This document shows positions 7,087 to 14,385 of a stretch of 14,385 nt of DNA, piece after piece. The stretch covers positions 1 to 14,385 of the forward strand of contig JAHEZG010000021.1 in NCBI GenBank assembly GCA_023251195.1, in the 5' to 3' direction. The notes below the pieces were generated by a model that had not been told where the DNA came from, made no database searches, and saw only the letters and a program-made list of their open reading frames with translations. The position numbers and the translations under genes are program-made. The DNA is from Chitinophagaceae bacterium (GTDB lineage Bacteria > Bacteroidota > Bacteroidia > Chitinophagales > UBA10324). Position 1 is the first letter of the stretch; each line of letters opens with the position of its first letter.

Positions 7087-8553
7087 ATGAAAAAAATTAT
7101 ACTGACTGTTACAGGTTGTGTTTTTAGTTTATTGCTTCAGGCACAAACTGTTTGTAATCCAGGTGGCAACTTAATTATCTTTTCAAATTACGATGGGGGA
7201 GTACTCAATATAAATGTGGATGTAAATATTCCTGATTTGAAAATAGGAATCGTGAGCTACGAGGCAGACTCCGTTAATCTTTCAGGCGCTTTTCTGAATA
7301 ATGTTACAGGTGTAATATGGGCAGGATACAATGGAACCAATCACCATTGCCCATTTCCGGTTATCACGAACACATCCATTCACGGCGCACCAACCGGTGC
7401 ATCAAGCAGCATTAATATTTTACCTGCTTCACCGCTAAGCAATCCGAATGGATACAGTTTAATTGTATGCAATTATTCATGCGATAATAATTCGAGCCAG
7501 GGTGGGTGTAACACTGCCGACCAGGTGGAAGCTTATTTTCTACAGCAATTTCCGGGAAGTGTTATCTACTCTGATTTCACTCAGTATGGGTGTTGGTCAG
7601 GCACAAGAAATATTTCAAGTGGCGGGAATTGTTGTGCTACAATAAATCCTTTAACGAATACTCTATCTTCAGTAGATGTAACATGCGCTGGAAATTGTGA
7701 TGGCAATGCAGTTATAACAATTGCGGGTGGGCAATCACCTTATTCTTATTTGTGGAATAACGGGGAAACAACAAGTGCGGTCAATAACCTCTGTGCAGGA
7801 AATTATACTGTTACAGTAACTGATGCAGGCAGCAACACCACAACAGGAAGTGTAACAGTTGGATCTCCTTCATCGGTTTCTTTTTCTCAGACTTTCAATG
7901 GATGCTCTGGTTTTTCAATTCAGGTGGGAATCAACACTTATGGAATAACCGGAATTTATATTGATACATTAACAGCAGTCAATGGATGCGACAGCACTGT
8001 TACAACAAACCTCAACATTAATTCCCCTGCAATTAACACTCAACCGATTGACCAGATTGTGATGACAGGAGGGAATGGATTTTTTGTAACTGCTTCATTT
8101 GCCTCTGCAACTTTTCAATGGCAGGAAGATGCCGGTTCAGGTTTCATTGACCTTTCGAATGGAATACCTTATTCGGGTGTTACAGATGATACACTGACTA
8201 TTGCACCTGTTACACTTTCAATGGATTCTTCTTTTTATCGTTGCATCATCAATGATGCAGGTTGTTCAGATACCACTGATTCAGTTTTACTGACCGTTAT
8301 CAATTCCAATGGAGTGGAAAACCCTGAGGATATGAGAATCGTGATTTATCCGAATCCAACTGACGGCAATTTATTTATCACTGGCTTTATTCCTTCAAAA
8401 ATTATTGTGATAAACAGAATCGGGCAAATTGTTTTTACAGACTCAAAGAAGTCAGTTGTTTCAATTCAGGATTACACCAAAGGAATTTATTTTATTCGTT
8501 TGTTTAATCAACAGGGACTTCCGGTTTTAACAGAAAAAATAGTGTTACAGTAA
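7087..8553 (+). CDS. Secreted SprB-repeat/Ig-like protein with T9SS type A sorting domain
   Basis: The 488-residue product starts with a signal peptide (1-20, ending LLLQAQ). Residues 21-185 form a Cys-containing domain opening CNPGGNLIIFSNYDGG and continuing VNIPDLKIGIVSYEA, which recurs at the N-terminus of Bacteroidota secreted proteins; several cysteines (for example 128, 132, 141, 169, 182-183) could form disulfides. Residues 194-258 are an SprB repeat (VTCAGNCDGNAVITIAGG, PYSYLWNNGETTSAVNNL, GNYTVTVTD). Residues 264-312 are a short motif ending NGCDSTVTTNLNI, and 314-404 an Ig-like domain (FQWQEDAGSGF, SSFYRCIINDAGC). Residues 418-488 are the type A sorting domain (VIYPNPTDGNLFITGF, KGIYFIRLFNQQG). 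It is expected on the cell surface as an adhesin-like or structural protein. It is flanked by spacers and appears to be transcribed alone. Confidence 0.88.
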   Translation: MKKIILTVTGCVFSLLLQAQTVCNPGGNLIIFSNYDGGVLNINVDVNIPDLKIGIVSYEADSVNLSGAFLNNVTGVIWAGYNGTNHHCPFPVITNTSIHGAPTGASSSINILPASPLSNPNGYSLIVCNYSCDNNSSQGGCNTADQVEAYFLQQFPGSVIYSDFTQYGCWSGTRNISSGGNCCATINPLTNTLSSVDVTCAGNCDGNAVITIAGGQSPYSYLWNNGETTSAVNNLCAGNYTVTVTDAGSNTTTGSVTVGSPSSVSFSQTFNGCSGFSIQVGINTYGITGIYIDTLTAVNGCDSTVTTNLNINSPAINTQPIDQIVMTGGNGFFVTASFASATFQWQEDAGSGFIDLSNGIPYSGVTDDTLTIAPVTLSMDSSFYRCIINDAGCSDTTDSVLLTVINSNGVENPEDMRIVIYPNPTDGNLFITGFIPSKIIVINRIGQIVFTDSKKSVVSIQDYTKGIYFIRLFNQQGLPVLTEKIVLQ

Positions 8554-8587
8554 TCCGGTTCGGCGCGATTTATAGCCAATTTGTTAA

Positions 8588-8660
8588 AGTGTAACACTAC
8601 AATAGTTATTGGAGGGGATTGATAAAATAAAAATTGAATTCAATTAAAAAAGTGTAACAC
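8588..8660. promoter_or_regulatory. Repeated AGTGTAACAC half-palindromes, candidate operator
   Basis: AGTGTAACACT (8588-8598) is a perfect inverted repeat about a central A. AGTGTAACAC recurs at 8651-8660, 17 bp before the ATG at 8678, with a start-to-start distance of 63 bp, about six helical turns. A weaker AGTGTTACAG sits at 8541-8550 across the end of the preceding gene. Two same-face sites just upstream of an oxidoreductase fit binding of a dimeric repressor (TetR, MarR or HxlR class), but no regulator gene is present in the window. Confidence 0.4.
8632..8645. repeat. Perfect 14-bp palindrome AATTGAATTCAATT
   Basis: The sequence equals its own reverse complement over 14 bp. It lies between the two AGTGTAACAC copies and 32 bp before the ATG of the oxidoreductase gene. 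It could be part of the operator region or an AT-rich chance palindrome. Confidence 0.35.
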
Positions 8661-8677
8661 CGGTGCGAAAGAAAATA

Positions 8678-9658
8678 ATGAAAGCAATAGTACATACCGA
8701 GTATGGTGCACCGGAAGTGCTTCACCTGCAAGAGGTATCAAAACCAATCCCCAACGCCAATGAAGTTTTAATAAAAATAATTGCAGCCACAGTAAACAGA
8801 AACGATTGTGGATTCAGAAAACCGGAATATCCGTTAATCATCAGACCCATCAATGGTCTCTTTAAACCAAAAAGAAAAATACTTGGAACTGAACTCGCAG
8901 GAGAGATAGAAGCGGTCGGCATAAATGTAAAATCGTTTAAAACCGGCGACAAAGTTTTCGGATTAAGTGCCTGGAAATTCGGAACACATGCGCAATACAT
9001 TTGTATTCCGGAACATGGTTCAATAGCCATTATGCCTGCAAACATTTCATTCAACCATGCAGCAGCAATTTGCGATGGTGCCTATTTTGCATTAAATAAT
9101 TTAAAGCAGATAGATTTTAAAAAAACAAAAAACATATTAATCAATGGCGCTTCGGGTTCCATTGGTTCATCCGCTGTTCAACTGGCAAAGTATTACGGAG
9201 CAACTGTTACAGCAGTATGCGGAACAAAAAATATTGCATTAATAAAATCACTCGGTGCCGATTTTGTGATTGATTACTTGAAGGAAGATTTTACAAAAAA
9301 CGGAAAGCACTACGAGGTGGTTTTTGATGCTGTAGGGAAAAGTTCTTTTTTCAAGTGCAGAAAAATACTCCAACCTGGCGGCACTTATTTTTCTACTGAA
9401 CTTGGTTACTTAGCACAGAATATTTTTTTGTCATTATTCACTCCGTTGTTTGGCGGCAAAAAAGTTTTGTTTCCGATACCGAAAGACCGGAAAGAGGACA
9501 TTGTTTTTTTTAAAGAACTGATTGAAGCAGGAAAGTACAGAGCAGTAGTTGATAAAGTATATGCGATGGAAGATATTGTGGAAGCCACCCGATATGTGGA
9601 AACAGGAATGAAAACCGGAAGCGTGGTGATTGCAATCAGTCACGCAGAAGAAAAATAA
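8678..9658 (+). CDS. Zinc-less MDR-family NAD(P)-dependent oxidoreductase (quinone oxidoreductase type)
   Basis: The 326-residue enzyme belongs to the medium-chain dehydrogenase/reductase superfamily. The GroES-like N-terminal domain begins MKAIVHTEYGAPEVLHLQEV and includes GTELAGEIEAVG (70-81) and FKTGDKVFG (87-95). The Rossmann domain carries the dinucleotide motif NGASGSIGSSAVQLAK (156-171), then SLGADFVIDY (191-200) and VVFDAVGKSS (214-223). The zinc-binding cysteine cluster of alcohol dehydrogenases is absent, as in quinone reductases/reticulon-4-interacting-protein-like enzymes, which reduce quinones or enones with NADPH in the cytoplasm. I choose ATG 8678 rather than the in-frame GTG at 8663 because family members begin at MKAIV and the GTG would nearly touch the repeated AGTGTAACAC site. 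It is followed after 26 bp by the YrdB-family gene, probably in one transcript. The natural substrate is unknown. Confidence 0.9.
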   Translation: MKAIVHTEYGAPEVLHLQEVSKPIPNANEVLIKIIAATVNRNDCGFRKPEYPLIIRPINGLFKPKRKILGTELAGEIEAVGINVKSFKTGDKVFGLSAWKFGTHAQYICIPEHGSIAIMPANISFNHAAAICDGAYFALNNLKQIDFKKTKNILINGASGSIGSSAVQLAKYYGATVTAVCGTKNIALIKSLGADFVIDYLKEDFTKNGKHYEVVFDAVGKSSFFKCRKILQPGGTYFSTELGYLAQNIFLSLFTPLFGGKKVLFPIPKDRKEDIVFFKELIEAGKYRAVVDKVYAMEDIVEATRYVETGMKTGSVVIAISHAEEK

Positions 9659-9684
9659 AAAACTTTTGTTCTAAATCATTAAAC

Positions 9685-10023
9685 ATGCAACTGATAAAGC
9701 AACTCAATCAGATAATCGCATTTGCGCTCGAACTGTTTATGTTCATTTCGCTTGGCTATATCGGTTTTCAAAATGGAAAAACCACATGGCTGAAATATTT
9801 ACTGGCAGCAGGTTTACCGTTGATTGCAATTGTGCTATGGAGATTTTTTGCAGCACCCAACTCAGCTTATCGGTTAGCACAAACACCGCGAATATTTTTT
9901 GAGACCGCACTTTTTATTTCCACTGCCATTCTGATTTATAAATCCGGTCATACAACAATCGCTTTCACATTCGCAGCAATCGTTCTGTTATGCGAAGCAA
10001 CGGCATACTTTTTTAAACAATAA
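9685..10023 (+). CDS. YrdB family (DUF2568) small membrane protein
   Basis: The 112-residue protein has four predicted membrane helices (about 8-28, 33-53, 68-88 and 92-110). The family pattern is visible: an N-terminal LNQIIAFALELFMFISLGYIG, LAAGLPLIAIVLWRFFAAP (40-58) with the W-x-F-x-A-P core, and RIFFETALFISTAILIYKSG (69-88). YrdB proteins are found in Firmicutes and Bacteroidota and have no established biochemical activity. It lies 26 bp after the oxidoreductase gene on the same strand, so co-transcription and shared regulation by the AGTGTAACAC region are likely. Confidence 0.78.
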   Translation: MQLIKQLNQIIAFALELFMFISLGYIGFQNGKTTWLKYLLAAGLPLIAIVLWRFFAAPNSAYRLAQTPRIFFETALFISTAILIYKSGHTTIAFTFAAIVLLCEATAYFFKQ

Positions 10024-10201
10024 ATCACAAGCACAAGTAGTCCTCGTTTTAAAAAAAGGTTAAAGCAAATTATGTAAATATTTGTGACAGAAAAATTCAA
10101 TCATTCAAATGAATCTCAACAACAATCTGTAACCAGTTGTCCTCCCATTTTTTGGAAATTAATCTGGCATAGGATTTTTATTTTATTTTTATGACAAACA
10201 A

Positions 10202-10573
10202 ATGGAAGTTAAAAATTTTATAGATCACATCATAGTTGAACTTCATGAGTTGTGTTTAATTGACCAATCACAATTTGCAATACTGAATAGTGCAGGTCTT
10301 CAAAGTTTGTACGAAATATTGAATTATTATTCTCATGATAAATCATTCCGGACATTACCCGGAATTGAGAGTAAGATGGAAGGTGAGCTAATAATATTTT
10401 CTGAAAAATTTATTGAGAAGGAAAAACAAAAACTTACTTCTGAAGAATTGTTTACCGACTCATATAGGAAGAATAGTGACTTCTTTGTGCCACTGAAAAT
10501 TAATTGGGATGAATTAGAAGATTATAAGCTTGCCTTTCTTGATACATCGATTCGATACAGTCTTGACTGGTAA
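10202..10573 (+). CDS. Hypothetical small acidic cytoplasmic protein
   Basis: The 123-residue protein has no signal peptide or membrane segment and no family I recognise. It is rich in Glu, Asp, Lys and aromatic residues. The first half appears helical (MEVKNFIDHIIVELHELCLI, then a Gln/Leu-rich SLYEILNYYSH). The end, INWDELEDYKLAFLDTSIRY, resembles the compact acidic ends of many small immunity or adaptor proteins, but this is only an impression. It stands alone: 178 bp from the upstream gene and 192 bp from the downstream one. An overlapping ATG at 10191 gives only a 10-codon frame, so ATG 10202 is the likely start. A T-rich TTTTATTTTATTTTTATG stretch precedes it. Confidence 0.6.
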   Translation: MEVKNFIDHIIVELHELCLIDQSQFAILNSAGLQSLYEILNYYSHDKSFRTLPGIESKMEGELIIFSEKFIEKEKQKLTSEELFTDSYRKNSDFFVPLKINWDELEDYKLAFLDTSIRYSLDW

Positions 10574-10765
10574 TTATTGTTGAGATTGAACGAAATATCT
10601 AATTGCTAAAGATTAAAAACTATGTTCGAGTATACTAAGAATATTTAAGTCGCACCAACTATTTTTTAATTTGCAGAAAACTATTCTTCATTTATTCTGC
10701 GTGCAATCATAACTCCTGATTAAAATTGTGATGCAAAAAATAATTTCATTTAACTATTACGACTT

Positions 10766-13700
10766 ATGAAAATCTCTTTCAGCAAAAAGCATTTCTTATT
10801 TCTTTTTGTACTCATCTCTGTAACAACCTCCGCGCAAACAATTGACTCCGCATTTTTCAATTGCATGAAGTGGCGCATGATCGGGCCACACAGAGGCGGG
10901 AGAACAGTTGGTGCCTGCGGAGTGCCTCAGCAACCAAACACATTTTACATAGGAGTAAATAATGGCGGAGTGTGGAAGACCACAGATTTCGGACGAACAT
11001 GGAATCCGATTTTTGATGAACAATCTACCGGATCAATAGGTGATGTGGAAGTTGTGCCTTCAAATCCGAATGTAATTTATGTGGGAACCGGTGAAGGGCT
11101 CCATCGTCCTGATCTCTCAGTAGGAAATGGAATTTATAAATCAGCTGATGCAGGAAAAACATGGACACATTGTTGGGTGAGTGAGAATCAGCAAATCGGG
11201 AAACTGGCTATTGACCCAACAAATGAAAATCGTGTGTTAGTTGCGGTGATGGGTCATCCGTATGCAGGGAGTAAGGAGCGTGGAGTATATCGGACACTTG
11301 ATGGAGGCAAAACATGGAAGCAGGTTTTTTTCATTGACGAAAACACCGGCGCAATTCAAGTGGAGATTGACCCTGCGAATCCTCAAATTGTTTTTGCTGA
11401 TATGTGGCAATCTCAATTAGGTCCATGGGAAAACAGTCAGTGGAATGGCGTGAACAGTGGTTTGTATAAATCAACTGACGGCGGAAATACCTGGAAGAAA
11501 ATCACTACGGGCTTACCCACTTTTGAACAAGGGCTCAGCAGAATTGGTTTTTGCATTGCACCATCCGACCACAATCGAATGTATGCAACCGTGGCAGCCA
11601 ACGATGATGTTGCCGGAATGTATCGAAGTGATGATGCCGGAGAATCATGGACTAGAATGAGTGGCGACGGAAGATTATGGGGGCGGGGTGATGATTTTGC
11701 GGAAGTGAAAGTTGACCCGCTTAATGCCGATATTGTTTATGATGCAAATGTTGTTTGCTGGAAATCTATTGACGGTGCAAAGACATGGAAAGATTTTAGA
11801 GGAGCTCCCGGTGGTGATGATTCACATCGCTTCTGGATTAATCCAAATCACCCCGAAATTATTTTACTCGCAGGTGACCAAGGTGCAATCATTACTGTGA
11901 ACGGCGGACAAACATGGAGCTCGTGGTACAACCAACCCACTGCACAGTTTTATCATGTGAGTACCGACAATGATTTTCCATACAATGTTTATGGCGGACA
12001 GCAGGAGAGTGGCTCAGTTGGGATTTCTTCCAGAGGAAATGATGGTGCAATAACTTTTCGTGAATGGCATTCAGTGGGCGCGCAGGAATATGGATATGTT
12101 GCTGCCGACCCGCTCGACCCGAATATTATTTATGGAGGAAAGTTGAGTCGCTATAATAAACTTACGGGGCAAGTGCAGGATATTTCTCCCGACCCTTCAG
12201 GTATTCATCACTACAGGTTCATTCGTACTGCACCGGTTTTATTTTCTCCGCTCAATCCAAAATTACTTTTTTATGCGGGCAATGTTCTCTTCAAAACTTA
12301 TGATGGAGGTAACTCGTGGCAAGTTATCAGTCCGGATTTAACACGCGCTGAATATGATGTGTCGGAATCAATTGGTGTTTATCGGAAAGATGAAATGAAA
12401 AACATGCCTCAGCGAGGTGTGATTTATACAGTTGCTCCATCACCTCTAGATACCAATATAATTTGGATTGGAACTGATGATGGACTAATACAGGTAACCC
12501 GAAATGGTGGTGCATTGTGGACGAACATCACTCCACCGGAAATTAATTCGTGGAGTAAAATATCGATGATGGAAGCAAGTCACTTCGATGTTAATACTTG
12601 TTATGCTGCCGTAAACAGAATTCGTTTAGATGATTTGCATCCTCACATTTATAAAACAACTGATGGCGGTAAAACATGGAAGGAAATTATCTCAGGTCTT
12701 CCAAATGATCCGATTAATTCAGTACGAGAAGATCCTGAAAGAAAAGGATTGTTGTTCGCCGGTTCAGAACGGCAAGTTTGTTTTTCATTGGATGATGGAG
12801 CTCACTGGCAATCGTTGCGATTGAACATGCCATGCACTTCCATTCGTGATTTAGTTATTAAGGATAACGACATTGTTGTTGGAACACATGGGCGCTCATT
12901 CTGGATTTTGGATGACATTACTCCATTGCGACAGCTTTCATCTACCAAGCTCACACAACCAATAATTTTATTTCAACCGGCAGATGCATATCGTGTTCGT
13001 TGGAACATGAATCCTGATACACCGCTACCACAGGAAGAACCCGCAGGACAAAATCCACCTGATGGAGCAACCATTGATTATTACTTATCAGAAAAAGCAA
13101 ATGAAATTTCGCTTGACATTCTTGATGCAGAAGGTGAGTTAGTCAGACACTACAGCAACAGCGACACGGTTTACAAAGTTGGTGATGTAAATATTCCGCT
13201 CTACTGGATTCGCCCACAACAAATTCTTTCAGGTGAATCAGGATCAAACCGATTTATTTGGGATTTGCATTATCAGCCTTTGAATGTTCCACCTTCATTT
13301 CCCATCGCTGCAATTTATGGAAACACTCTACCTGAATACACTTCGCCGTGGGTAATGCCCGGTACTTACACAGTACGCTTAATAGTTGGTGGTAAAATAG
13401 TTGAGCAACTACTCATTGTAATAATGGATCCGAGAGTGACAACTACAATTGGTCAGTTGCAGAAACAATTCGACCTCTCTTTTATTTGTTATGATGATTG
13501 CATTTCTGTCTTAAGAATCAGAAAACAAATTTCTTCACTGCAATCACAAATCGCTGCAATTAAGAAAAATCTCACTGCTGAATTAATGCTCGATGAACTA
13601 AACAAATTTTCTATGCAACTCGATTCCTTCAACACTTCAGGTAATAATGCAGAAAATTTCAATTCAGTCTTTAACAAACTGGAAACAACATTCGGAATAT

Positions 13701-13864
13701 TGCAAGGAGCGGATGTGCCACCAACAACTCAAATCAACGAGGCGGTATTAGGTGCTCATTCATCTTATGGAGTATTATGGATGAAATGGCGGCTCGCATT
13801 GGAGAAAGTAAAAACACTCAACGAGCTTTTGAAGCAGAAGGGGTGGAGTGAATTGAAATTGTAA
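10766..13864 (+). CDS. Large exported Asp-box (sortilin/VPS10-like, 'glycosyl hydrolase' BNR) beta-propeller protein
   Basis: The 1032-residue product starts with a signal peptide (1-24, ending VTTSAQ before TIDSAF). The family opening WRMIGPHRGGRTVG (36-49) is followed by many Asp-box hairpins: KTTDFGRTW (71-79), KSADAGKTW (125-133), RTLDGGKTW (176-184), then KSTDGGNTW, RSDDAGESW, KSIDGAKTW, TVNGGQTW, KTYDGGNSW, KTTDGGKTW and looser copies (RNGGALW, LDDGAHW), about eleven in all, consistent with two propellers as in VPS10/sortilin-like bacterial proteins. From about residue 730 the propeller ends (GTHGRSFWILDD) and a beta-sandwich region with PPDGATIDYYLSEKA and RFIWDLHYQP follows, then a helical C-terminus (QISSLQSQIAAIKKNL). 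Database entries often call this family glycosyl hydrolase, but no catalytic pair is evident and activity is unproven. No T9SS sorting domain is present, so it is probably periplasmic or otherwise retained. Confidence 0.88.
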   Translation: MKISFSKKHFLFLFVLISVTTSAQTIDSAFFNCMKWRMIGPHRGGRTVGACGVPQQPNTFYIGVNNGGVWKTTDFGRTWNPIFDEQSTGSIGDVEVVPSNPNVIYVGTGEGLHRPDLSVGNGIYKSADAGKTWTHCWVSENQQIGKLAIDPTNENRVLVAVMGHPYAGSKERGVYRTLDGGKTWKQVFFIDENTGAIQVEIDPANPQIVFADMWQSQLGPWENSQWNGVNSGLYKSTDGGNTWKKITTGLPTFEQGLSRIGFCIAPSDHNRMYATVAANDDVAGMYRSDDAGESWTRMSGDGRLWGRGDDFAEVKVDPLNADIVYDANVVCWKSIDGAKTWKDFRGAPGGDDSHRFWINPNHPEIILLAGDQGAIITVNGGQTWSSWYNQPTAQFYHVSTDNDFPYNVYGGQQESGSVGISSRGNDGAITFREWHSVGAQEYGYVAADPLDPNIIYGGKLSRYNKLTGQVQDISPDPSGIHHYRFIRTAPVLFSPLNPKLLFYAGNVLFKTYDGGNSWQVISPDLTRAEYDVSESIGVYRKDEMKNMPQRGVIYTVAPSPLDTNIIWIGTDDGLIQVTRNGGALWTNITPPEINSWSKISMMEASHFDVNTCYAAVNRIRLDDLHPHIYKTTDGGKTWKEIISGLPNDPINSVREDPERKGLLFAGSERQVCFSLDDGAHWQSLRLNMPCTSIRDLVIKDNDIVVGTHGRSFWILDDITPLRQLSSTKLTQPIILFQPADAYRVRWNMNPDTPLPQEEPAGQNPPDGATIDYYLSEKANEISLDILDAEGELVRHYSNSDTVYKVGDVNIPLYWIRPQQILSGESGSNRFIWDLHYQPLNVPPSFPIAAIYGNTLPEYTSPWVMPGTYTVRLIVGGKIVEQLLIVIMDPRVTTTIGQLQKQFDLSFICYDDCISVLRIRKQISSLQSQIAAIKKNLTAELMLDELNKFSMQLDSFNTSGNNAENFNSVFNKLETTFGILQGADVPPTTQINEAVLGAHSSYGVLWMKWRLALEKVKTLNELLKQKGWSELKL

Positions 13865-14143
13865 GAGGCAAAAAATGATTTTCGACCTAAATATTTTGTT
13901 TTTGTTAGATAAATAATGACGCAAATGGTCTTGAAATGGAATATAGACAATTTCAAAATTGATGAATCATAAATAGCAAATAAAAAAACCTAAACTTGAA
14001 TGATGAATGATTTTAAAGAGAGGCTTAATAATAACTTGTCGGCTATTCTGATTTATAAAATAAGGTCACTAGGTGCTGTTGCCATTAATGGGAGTTCTAT
14101 GAATAATGTATTTTCGAAAACTTAAAAATCAGAATCTCTTCCC
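13865..14143. other. Spacer without a convincing gene
   Basis: This 279-bp AT-rich spacer holds no recognisable RNA or terminator hairpin. A 41-codon frame (ATG 14000 to TAA 14123) starts MMNDFKERLNNN and matches nothing I know; it happens to be in frame with the MutS2-like gene that follows. TATTTTCG at 14109-14116 is one mismatch from a -7 box and could serve the downstream gene. Confidence 0.4.
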
Positions 14144-14385
14144 TTGCTTCGAGTCTATCCCAAAGATAAATCATTACTGGATTTTGATAAAGTCAGGTTG
14201 ATGTTGAGCGATTACTGCAACGGTGCACCGGCTTCTGAACTGGCAAAAAATCTTTCTTCAGAAAATGATTTCGATACCGTAAAAAAAATGCTGTTGCAGA
14301 CCAATGAGTTTGCGGTAATGCTTCGCGAATCATCAGTGCTTCCATTGAAATATTCCATTAGCCTTTTTTCCGAATTAAATCTTTT
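14144..14385 (+). CDS. MutS2-like ATPase (MutS family), N-terminal fragment cut by window edge
   Basis: An open frame runs from after the TAA at 14123 to the window end. Its product contains VYPKDKSLLDFDKVRLMLSD, ELAKNL, FDTVKKMLLQTNEFAVMLRE and LFSELNLF. This is the helical opening of MutS2/MutS-like proteins (family pattern L-x-FDKI-x-x-L-L ... L-x-QT-x-E), which form DNA-binding ATPase dimers acting on branched DNA or stalled ribosomes; the ATPase domain lies outside. The only ATG in frame is at 14201, inside the conserved start helix, so TTG at 14144 (giving MLRVYPKDK) is my preferred start. No ATG exists between the upstream stop and TTG. Family is by eye; whether an Smr nuclease domain is present cannot be seen. 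Confidence 0.62.
   Translation, partial: MLRVYPKDKSLLDFDKVRLMLSDYCNGAPASELAKNLSSENDFDTVKKMLLQTNEFAVMLRESSVLPLKYSISLFSELNL

Noticed and set aside
8663..8677. GTG start extending the oxidoreductase by five residues
   Set aside because: Family members begin at MKAIV (ATG 8678), and the extension would sit against the putative operator.
10191..10223. Upstream ATG overlapping the start of the 10202 gene
   Set aside because: It opens a different frame that stops after ten codons; a leader peptide cannot be supported.
14000..14125. 41-codon frame MMNDFKERLNNN
   Set aside because: No recognisable family, no promoter, and low-complexity composition; kept only as a note in the spacer entry.

Overview
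The window reads as chromosomal DNA of a Bacteroidota bacterium, most likely an environmental Chitinophagales/Sphingobacteriales-type member. The evidence is two secreted proteins with type IX secretion (T9SS) C-terminal sorting domains (YPNP motif), an SprB repeat, a 'two-component regulator propeller' sensor start, a large Asp-box (sortilin/BNR) propeller protein typical of the phylum, a TAnnTTTG-type -7 promoter box, and visibly AT-rich spacers without clear Shine-Dalgarno sequences. No rRNA, tRNA or CRISPR array was recognised.

Layout. Positions 1-1130 (minus) hold the N-terminal 376 residues of a secreted regulator-propeller protein that continues beyond the left edge. Positions 1233-3509 are the most unusual part. 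A minus-strand protein resembles a stand-alone FtsH-type M41 peptidase domain whose zinc motif is HESGR instead of HExGH. Divergent from it are an M15-type D,D/L,D-carboxypeptidase-like protein without a signal peptide and, 75 bp downstream, a DUF4123 protein, the family of type VI secretion effector chaperones. I read the last two as a candidate effector-chaperone pair of a contractile injection system. Next comes a heavily decayed IS110-family transposase remnant (about 3590-3970), then an imperfect hairpin repeat (3994-4066) at the 3' end of the next gene.

Positions 4077-5504 (minus) encode a T9SS-sorted beta-propeller protein whose sorting domain carries insertions encoded by a TTGACAATGGATAATGG-type repeat. 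On the plus strand follow two tightly coupled membrane proteins (5715-6952, the second DUF4386), a T9SS-sorted SprB/Ig-like adhesin-type protein (7087-8553), a zinc-less quinone-oxidoreductase-like enzyme with a YrdB-family membrane protein (8678-10023), preceded by repeated AGTGTAACAC sites, a small orphan acidic protein (10202-10573), a 1032-residue exported Asp-box propeller protein (10766-13864), and the first residues of a MutS2-like ATPase running off the right edge (from about 14144).

Apart from the two two-gene units and the effector-like pair, the genes look independently transcribed. The window mixes surface/secreted proteins with a small accessory island (about 1.2-4.1 kb) marked by transposon debris.
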